64,000 bases of DNA from Rhodanobacter panaciterrae (GTDB lineage: Bacteria; Pseudomonadota; Gammaproteobacteria; Xanthomonadales; Rhodanobacteraceae): NCBI RefSeq assembly GCF_014651895.1, contig NZ_BMXT01000004.1, positions 1 to 64,000 on the forward strand, in the 5' to 3' direction. This document shows positions 58,611 through 64,000 of the stretch, in pieces. The first letter of the stretch is position 1. Every line of letters starts with the position of its first letter. The notes beneath the pieces were generated by a model that made no database searches, was not told the DNA's origin, and worked only from the letters and a program-made list of their open reading frames with translations. A program made the translations under genes and the position numbers.

Positions 58611-61012
58611 CGACACGACAACACTTCCTCGCCACGTTCGCTGCGATTGCCTTCGCAGTGGCCATGCCTGCGGCCGGAGACGCTGCGGACACCGCTGCAT
58701 CGGCCACGTCGGTCGATGGCCGCGGCGTCACGTTCCAGCTCGACCACGAGCAGGTCTGGATCCACCTCGACGGCCCCGGCGTGGTGCACGTGCAGGCGCT
58801 GCCCGCCGGCGCCACCGACACGCATACGCTGGTGCTCGATCCTCATGCGAAGCCGGCGGTCGTCGCGAACGCGCGCGTGCACGATGACGACGACACGCTC
58901 ACCCTAGCCAGCGACCGCCTCGCCGCGATCTGGCACAAGCGGACCAACACGCTGGAGCTGCAGGACGCGCAACGCCACCCGCTGCTCACGCTCGACCTGG
59001 CCGCGCTGGCGCATGGCGAAGTGCAGCTGACCCACGCGCCGGGTGACGCACTGTACGGCATCGGCGGCTACGACAAGGACGCCGACGCCTCCGCCGGACT
59101 GCTGCGCACCGGTGCGCAGGTGGCCAAGGCCGGCGAACAGGGCCACGCCGGCGCGCCGTTCGTGTGGAGCACGGCCGGCTACAGCGTGCTGGTGGACAGC
59201 GACGGCGCGGACTTCAAACTGCACGACGGGCGCATCGACATCGGCGGCATGTCAAAACCAGAGACAGACGTCTATTTGATGGTCGGCGATCCGCCGCAAC
59301 TGTTCGGCGATCTGGCGAACCTCAGCGGCCACGCGCCACTGTTCCCGAAGTGGGCGAACGGCTTCATCAACAGCCAGTGGGGCATCGACGAGCCGGAGTT
59401 CCGCTACATCATCGCCAACTACCGTCAACGACACATCCCGCTCGACGCCTTCACCTTCGATTTCGACTGGAAGGCGTGGGGCGAGGACTGGGGTGAGTTC
59501 CGCTGGAACGCGGAGAAATTCCCCAACGGCCCCATCGGCCAGCTGAAGGCCAACATGGACAAGCTCGGTGTGCACATGACCGGCATCATGAAGCCGCGCG
59601 TGCACGTGGACACCGTCGAGGGCCGCTATGCCACCGCGCACGACCTGTGGCTGCCCAACGAGAAGGCATCGCCGGACTACTTCTCGCACAAGAGCGTGAA
59701 GGACATCGACTTCGACAAGTCCGCCGCGCGCGTGTGGTGGTTCAACGATGCGCTCAAGCACAGCTTCGACACCGGCATCGTCGGCTGGTGGAACGACGAG
59801 GCCGACACCACTCAGAGCGACACTCAGTTCCTCAACATGCAGCGTGCCACCTACGACGGCCAGCGCGCGATTTCCAACCAGCGCGTGTGGTCGATCAACC
59901 GCAACTTCTGGCTAGGCTCGCAGCGCTACGCCTACGGCCTGTGGTCGGGCGACATCGACACGGGCTTCGCCAGCATGGCCGCGCAACGGCCGCGCATGTT
60001 GAGCGCGATCAACGTGGGCGAGATGCAATGGGGCATGGATGGCGGCGGTTTCAAGGGCCATCCGTCCGACGAGAACTATGCGCGCTGGATCGAGTTCGGC
60101 GCGTTCACGCCGATCTTCCGCGTGCACGGTGAGCAGGGCGAAAAGCGCCAGCCATGGGTGTACGGCGCGGAGCACAGGCTGCCTGACGCCCCACTGCCGA
60201 TCGGTTACAACGGCGCAGCGGCCGAAGTGGCGGCAATCAAGGCGATCCGCCTGCGCTACGCACTGCTGCCCTACATTTACGCCTACCAGCACCGCGCAAG
60301 CAGCATAGGCATTGGCTTGGTACAACCGCTCGCCTTCGTCTGGCCGCACGATGCCAACGTGCGCAACGATGTCGACAGCTGGCTGTTCGGCGACTGGCTG
60401 CTGGTGTCGCCGGTGGTCGAGCCAGGCCAGACTTCGAAAGACGTCTACCTGCCGGCCGGACGCTGGACCGACTGGTTCAGCGGCAAGGTCCATCAAGGCG
60501 GTCAGACCATCCACCTCGCCATCGACAACACGCATTGGAACGACATCCCGCTGTTCATCCGCGACGGCGCGATCATCCCGACTCAGCCACCGATGGATTA
60601 CGTCGGTGAGAAGCCGCTAACCCAACTCGATGTCGAGGTGTTTCCCGCCGCCCAGCGCAGCCACTTCGATTACTACGACGATGACGGCGCAACTTACGAT
60701 TACGAGCACGGCGCGTATTTCAGCCAGCTTCTGTCCGTGCAGCAGAATGGCGATGGCGTGCAGTTCGAGACCAGCGCAGTCACCGGCAGCTACAAGCCGG
60801 CGTTGCAGTTCTATCTGCTGAAGATTCACGGCAACACGACCACTACGATCACCGGCAACAACACGCAGCTACCGTCCTTCGCCAGTCTTGATGCCTTGCA
60901 ACACAGTCAGGGCGAAGGCTGGGCCAGCGGCCACGACCGTTTCGGCGCCGTAACCTGGGTACGGATCGCCACAGGCAAGTCGCAAACCCTGGTGCTTGCG
61001 TCGAAGCACTGA
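58607..61012 (+). CDS. GH31 glycoside hydrolase, exported
   Basis: An 801-residue enzyme with signal peptide (cleavage near AAGDAA), an N-terminal beta sandwich (about 30-220), a (beta/alpha)8 catalytic domain and C-terminal beta domains. The nucleophile is the Asp in GIVGWWNDEAD, and LWSGDIDTGF carries the likely acid/base Asp. Family activities include alpha-glucosidase, alpha-xylosidase and transglucosylase; the neighbourhood favours alpha-glucoside. It is translated through an ATGA overlap with the amylase. The frame upstream of 58607 is inside the amylase gene and is not used. Confidence 0.9.
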   Translation: MTTRQHFLATFAAIAFAVAMPAAGDAADTAASATSVDGRGVTFQLDHEQVWIHLDGPGVVHVQALPAGATDTHTLVLDPHAKPAVVANARVHDDDDTLTLASDRLAAIWHKRTNTLELQDAQRHPLLTLDLAALAHGEVQLTHAPGDALYGIGGYDKDADASAGLLRTGAQVAKAGEQGHAGAPFVWSTAGYSVLVDSDGADFKLHDGRIDIGGMSKPETDVYLMVGDPPQLFGDLANLSGHAPLFPKWANGFINSQWGIDEPEFRYIIANYRQRHIPLDAFTFDFDWKAWGEDWGEFRWNAEKFPNGPIGQLKANMDKLGVHMTGIMKPRVHVDTVEGRYATAHDLWLPNEKASPDYFSHKSVKDIDFDKSAARVWWFNDALKHSFDTGIVGWWNDEADTTQSDTQFLNMQRATYDGQRAISNQRVWSINRNFWLGSQRYAYGLWSGDIDTGFASMAAQRPRMLSAINVGEMQWGMDGGGFKGHPSDENYARWIEFGAFTPIFRVHGEQGEKRQPWVYGAEHRLPDAPLPIGYNGAAAEVAAIKAIRLRYALLPYIYAYQHRASSIGIGLVQPLAFVWPHDANVRNDVDSWLFGDWLLVSPVVEPGQTSKDVYLPAGRWTDWFSGKVHQGGQTIHLAIDNTHWNDIPLFIRDGAIIPTQPPMDYVGEKPLTQLDVEVFPAAQRSHFDYYDDDGATYDYEHGAYFSQLLSVQQNGDGVQFETSAVTGSYKPALQFYLLKIHGNTTTTITGNNTQLPSFASLDALQHSQGEGWASGHDRFGAVTWVRIATGKSQTLVLASKH

Positions 61013-61140
61013 GCGCTCGGAGCTTTGCCGCAGCAGTGGACGCAGCGGCCGGCTCGGACGAGACTCTACGTCTCGGTGCCTGCTTGGTCAGCCACCAACG
61101 ATCCCGCGGGCCTTTCCGCCGCGACAGCATGGACATCGCC

Positions 61141-62679
61141 ATGTCATCCGCTCGCCACTTCGCCATTGCCGTTTGCATCGCCCTGCTGCTCGCCGGCACG
61201 CTCCACGCGTCACCTGCCGTCACCGAGCAGATCCGCGTCGACGCCAGCGCCAGCACCACGCCCTTCCCGCATTTCTGGGAGCAGATGCTCGGCTCCGGCC
61301 GCGCCTCGCTGGCCCTGCGCGACGACTACCGCAAGGATCTGGACGCGGTACACCAAGCCACCGGCGTCGGCTACATCCGCTTCCACGGCATCCTCGACCA
61401 CGACGTAGGCCTGGTGCAACGCGACGCGCAAGGAAAGATTTCCTACAACTTCTCCTACGTCGACCAGATCTACGACGGCCTGCTCGAGCATGGCTTCAAA
61501 CCGTTCGTCGAACTCGGCTTCATGCCGCCGGAACTGACTTCGGACCCGAACGCGCTGCATCCATTCTGGTACCACCCGAACATCGCGCCGCCGAAAGACT
61601 ACGCCGAGTGGGACGCGATGATCGGCGTGCTGGCGAAGCACCTGGTCGAACGCTATGGCATCGACGAAGTGGCCAGCTGGTACTTCGAGGTGTGGAACGA
61701 ACCGAACATCGGGTTCTGGGCGGGCACGCCGCCGCAGGCCACCTACTTCACCCTGTACGACCACACCGTGCGCGCGCTCAAGGCCGTGAGCCCGCGCATC
61801 CGTGTGGGCGGCCCGTCCACCGCACAGGCCGCATGGGCCACCGAGTTCCTCGCGCACACGCACAAGAACAACGTGCCGGTCGATTTCGTCAGCACGCACG
61901 TCTACGGCGACGACACCGCCGACAATGTGTTCCACACCAACGAGAAGATTCCGCGCGCCGACATGGTCTGCCGCTCGGTCGACAAGGTGCACAAGGAAAT
62001 CGCCGCCTCGCCCTACCCGCACCTGCCGCTTGTCTTCAGCGAATACAACGCCAGCTACGCCAACCTGCCCAACGTCACCGACACCGTGTTCATGGGGCCG
62101 TGGCTCGCCAACACGATCCGCGAGTGCGCCGGCAAGGTCGAGATCATGAGCTACTGGTCGTTCTCCGACGTGTTCGAGGAACAAGGCGTCGTGCGCAACC
62201 CGTTCTACGGCGGCTTCGGCCTGATCGCCGCCGACCGCATTCCCAAACCCGCGTTCAACGCGTTCAGCATGCTACACAAGCTGGGCGACAAACGGCTCGC
62301 GGTCGATTCCGATTCCGCCCTGGTCACCCGGCGCGACGATGGCAGCGTGGTCATCGCGCTGTGGAACTACGCCCCACCCGTCGGCGACACCGCCAGCTAT
62401 ACGCCGGGCGTACCCGCCGGCACACCGAAACACTTCAGCATCGACGTGCAGCATCTGCCCGCCAGCGCCCATGCCACGGTCTGGCGGGTAGACGCCACCC
62501 ACGGCAATGCTGTCGCCCCGTTCGACCGGATGGGCCGCCCCGACTTCCCCAGCCGCAAGCAGATCGTCGAACTGCGCAAAGCCGGTGAGCTGGCCGCACC
62601 GGAGTCCATGGCGGTGAGCAACGGCAAGTTCGAGCTCACCGTTCCGGTACAGGGGCTGGTCGTGGTGGTGATTCGCTGA
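61141..62679 (+). CDS. GH39-like glycoside hydrolase, exported
   Basis: A 512-residue protein with signal peptide (cleavage near LHA) and a (beta/alpha)8 domain of the GH39 xylosidase/iduronidase group. The acid/base Glu is in WYFEVWNEPNIGFW and the nucleophile Glu in LPLVFSEYNASY. A beta domain closes the protein (FELTVPVQGLVVVVIR). GH39 normally acts on beta-xylosides or related sugars, which is unexpected in an alpha-glucan locus. ATG 61141 follows GGA by 7 nt; ATG 61129 is a possible start. Confidence 0.85.
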   Translation: MSSARHFAIAVCIALLLAGTLHASPAVTEQIRVDASASTTPFPHFWEQMLGSGRASLALRDDYRKDLDAVHQATGVGYIRFHGILDHDVGLVQRDAQGKISYNFSYVDQIYDGLLEHGFKPFVELGFMPPELTSDPNALHPFWYHPNIAPPKDYAEWDAMIGVLAKHLVERYGIDEVASWYFEVWNEPNIGFWAGTPPQATYFTLYDHTVRALKAVSPRIRVGGPSTAQAAWATEFLAHTHKNNVPVDFVSTHVYGDDTADNVFHTNEKIPRADMVCRSVDKVHKEIAASPYPHLPLVFSEYNASYANLPNVTDTVFMGPWLANTIRECAGKVEIMSYWSFSDVFEEQGVVRNPFYGGFGLIAADRIPKPAFNAFSMLHKLGDKRLAVDSDSALVTRRDDGSVVIALWNYAPPVGDTASYTPGVPAGTPKHFSIDVQHLPASAHATVWRVDATHGNAVAPFDRMGRPDFPSRKQIVELRKAGELAAPESMAVSNGKFELTVPVQGLVVVVIR

Positions 62680-62742
62680 GGCCGGCCAACCCGACGGAAG
62701 CTCAACGCCCATCCCGCAGCTCGCGCCGGTCTCTGCCGCCCA

Positions 62743-62756
62743 TGAATACGTATGCA
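62743..62756. promoter_or_regulatory. Candidate operator copy 3
   Basis: TGAATACGTATGCA, identical to copy 2 and 9 kb away. It lies inside the longer symmetric context CCCATGAATACGTATGCATGGG. It is 183 nt before the start of the last glycosidase gene. Confidence 0.65.
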
Positions 62757-62878
62757 TGGGCTGGTTGCTGCAGTGCGACGCTATCTACCATGCGGTAGTC
62801 CAAGCCAATCGGCATGAACCGACATGCTGCGCCTGCCGGGCGAAGTCCAGACGTGACACAACAGCTGCAGGAGGGGTC

Positions 62879-62932
62879 ATGCCGATCGAGCACATCATCC
62901 AACGCGGGCCGCGCGCGGCACACGCATGCTGA
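62879..62932 (+). CDS. 17-codon short ORF with strong ribosome site
   Basis: ATG at 62879 is preceded by GGAGGGG at 2-3 nt spacing, the only good ribosome site in front of the last gene. It encodes MPIEHIIQRGPRAAHAC and stops with TGA at 62930-62932, overlapping the glycosidase start (ATG 62926) in another frame. It may be a coupling leader peptide. It may instead be the true basic N terminus of the glycosidase's signal peptide, cut off by a frameshift. Confidence 0.4.
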   Translation: MPIEHIIQRGPRAAHAC

Positions 62933-64000
62933 GCATCGCCCTGGCTGCCGCGCTGGCCGCAAGTGCGGCGACACCGGCCTGGCACGACGGACTGGATTGG
63001 CACGGTGTGCACGTGAGCATGAGCCAGGACGCGCAAGGCAGCTACACGCTGGCGTGGCCTTACGGGCAACGCGTGATTCCAGTCCAGCCATTACACACGG
63101 ATACCGCCAGTCCGCTGTTCGATGGTTTGTTCGCCATGGCGCAAGACGACCTGAAGCAGGACTCGGTGACGGCGATCCGCGATGGCGCGTTCGATCACGG
63201 CCAGCCGATTCCCTGCCAGTGTTTCGAGACCGGGTTGAAGTGGCCGTATGTATGGACACGCGACCTGTCGTATTCGGTCGACCTCGGGCTGTGGCGCTTC
63301 GATCCCGCACGTTCGCGCAACGGCTTGCAGTTCAAGCTGTCCGACGTGCGTGTGCCGTCTGCGCCGCAAGGCCTGTATGTGATGCAGGACACCGGCTCCG
63401 GCGGCAGCTGGCCGATCAGCACCGATCGCGTGGTGTGGTTCCTCGGCGCCCAGCACCTGCTCGGCGACAAGGCGTTCGCTGCGGACGTCTACCGCGCGCT
63501 GGGCAACACGCTGGCGCAGGATCGGCAGTACGCATTCGATGCCGGGTTCGGGTTGTACCGCGGCGAGACCTCGTTCCTCGACTGGCGCGAACAGACCTAT
63601 CCGGCGTGGACGGCGGACAACGTCGTCGCCATCGGGCAATCGTTCGCGCTATCCACCAATGTGTTGCACTACCAGGCGCTTCAGCTGGCCGCATCACAGG
63701 CCGATGCGCATCACGATGCGAAAGCCGCCAGCGATTACCGCGCTCAAGCCGCCACACTGAAGACCGCGATCAACGCGCACTTCTGGCGCGCCGATCGCGG
63801 TCTGTACATGAGCTATCTCGGTGGCGACGGTACGCCATACGACACCTACGACCTGCTCGGCATCGCGCTGGCGATCACCAGCGGCGTAGCCGATGGCGAG
63901 CGTGCGCGACAGACGCTGGCGAACTATCCGACCTGGCCGGCCGGCAGTCCGGTGATCTGGCCCGAACGCGCCGACCAGCCGATCTACCACAATCGCGCGA
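62926..64000 (+). CDS. Six-hairpin glycosidase-like protein (runs off the window)
   Basis: The first 358 codons of a larger gene. After a short hydrophobic start (MLSIALAAALAASAATPAWH) come segments typical of (alpha/alpha)6 six-hairpin glycosidases: KWPYVWTRDLSYSVDLGLW, YRGETSFLDWREQTYPAW and HFWRADRGLYMSYL. The exact GH family cannot be assigned. The hydrophobic start lacks the positive residues normal in a signal peptide, and no ribosome site precedes this ATG, the only in-frame start after the stop at 62854-62856. Operator copy 3 lies upstream. Confidence 0.78.
   Translation, partial: MLSIALAAALAASAATPAWHDGLDWHGVHVSMSQDAQGSYTLAWPYGQRVIPVQPLHTDTASPLFDGLFAMAQDDLKQDSVTAIRDGAFDHGQPIPCQCFETGLKWPYVWTRDLSYSVDLGLWRFDPARSRNGLQFKLSDVRVPSAPQGLYVMQDTGSGGSWPISTDRVVWFLGAQHLLGDKAFAADVYRALGNTLAQDRQYAFDAGFGLYRGETSFLDWREQTYPAWTADNVVAIGQSFALSTNVLHYQALQLAASQADAHHDAKAASDYRAQAATLKTAINAHFWRADRGLYMSYLGGDGTPYDTYDLLGIALAITSGVADGERARQTLANYPTWPAGSPVIWPERADQPIYHNRA

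Noticed and set aside
60996..62588. A 530-codon frame overlapping the GH39-like gene in another frame
   Set aside because: Arg/His/Pro-rich translation without domains; the GH39 frame has catalytic motifs and a signal peptide.

Overview
The window is about 64 kb of high-GC gammaproteobacterial chromosome. Gene order and families point to the Xanthomonadales, most likely a Rhodanobacteraceae member (Rhodanobacter/Dyella-like). The evidence is the lolB-ispE-tRNA-Gln-prs-rplY-pth-ychF block, the wrbA-DUF2069 pair, the ggt-ferredoxin-lipoprotein-coaD-rsmD run and a large TonB-dependent receptor of the Xanthomonas/Caulobacter type. This assignment is inference from gene content. No rRNA, insertion sequence, phage or CRISPR array was seen.

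Region 1 (1-12.6 kb) is translation and cell-envelope housekeeping. A tRNA-Tyr/tRNA-Gly/tRNA-Thr/tuf operon with a clear sigma-70 promoter runs off the left edge. A YciA-type thioesterase follows, then the block ychF, pth, rplY, prs, tRNA-Gln, an unusual GNAT-IspE fusion, lolB and a TPR lipoprotein. Divergent to it are hemA and prfA, then a repeat hairpin and ppk2. Region 2 (12.3-22.6 kb) holds acylphosphatase, a TlpA-like thioredoxin, a YihY membrane protein, wrbA, a second thioesterase, an AidB-like dehydrogenase, a one-domain asparaginase, a secreted M4 protease and sufT.

Region 3 (22.6-27.2 kb) is a proton-translocating transhydrogenase operon (pntA1, pntA2, pntB) split by an oppositely oriented sigma factor/DUF3619/DUF3106 cassette. 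Region 4 (27.4-40.3 kb) carries nucleotide, DNA-repair and redox genes (cdd, nitroreductase, 5'-3' exonuclease, NUDIX, ggt, ferredoxin, coaD, rsmD, ftsY, mutY, yggX) and a tRNA-Phe with its own promoter. Region 5 (40.3-48.1 kb) has a MASE1-type membrane sensor with a degenerate kinase domain and a three-gene heavy-metal RND efflux operon.

Region 6 (48.9-64 kb) is a carbohydrate-utilisation locus. It has a TonB-dependent receptor, two GH13 enzymes, GH31, GH39-like and six-hairpin glycosidases, and a secreted esterase with a built-in calcium-loop motif. Three near-identical 14-bp palindromes (core ATACGTAT) and one weaker relative lie in front of its transcription units, suggesting a single regulator encoded outside the window. 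The inner-membrane transporter is also not in the window.

The observations most worth following are the GNAT-IspE fusion, the shared operator set, the odd start of the last glycosidase gene, the split pnt operon and the pseudokinase-like sensor.
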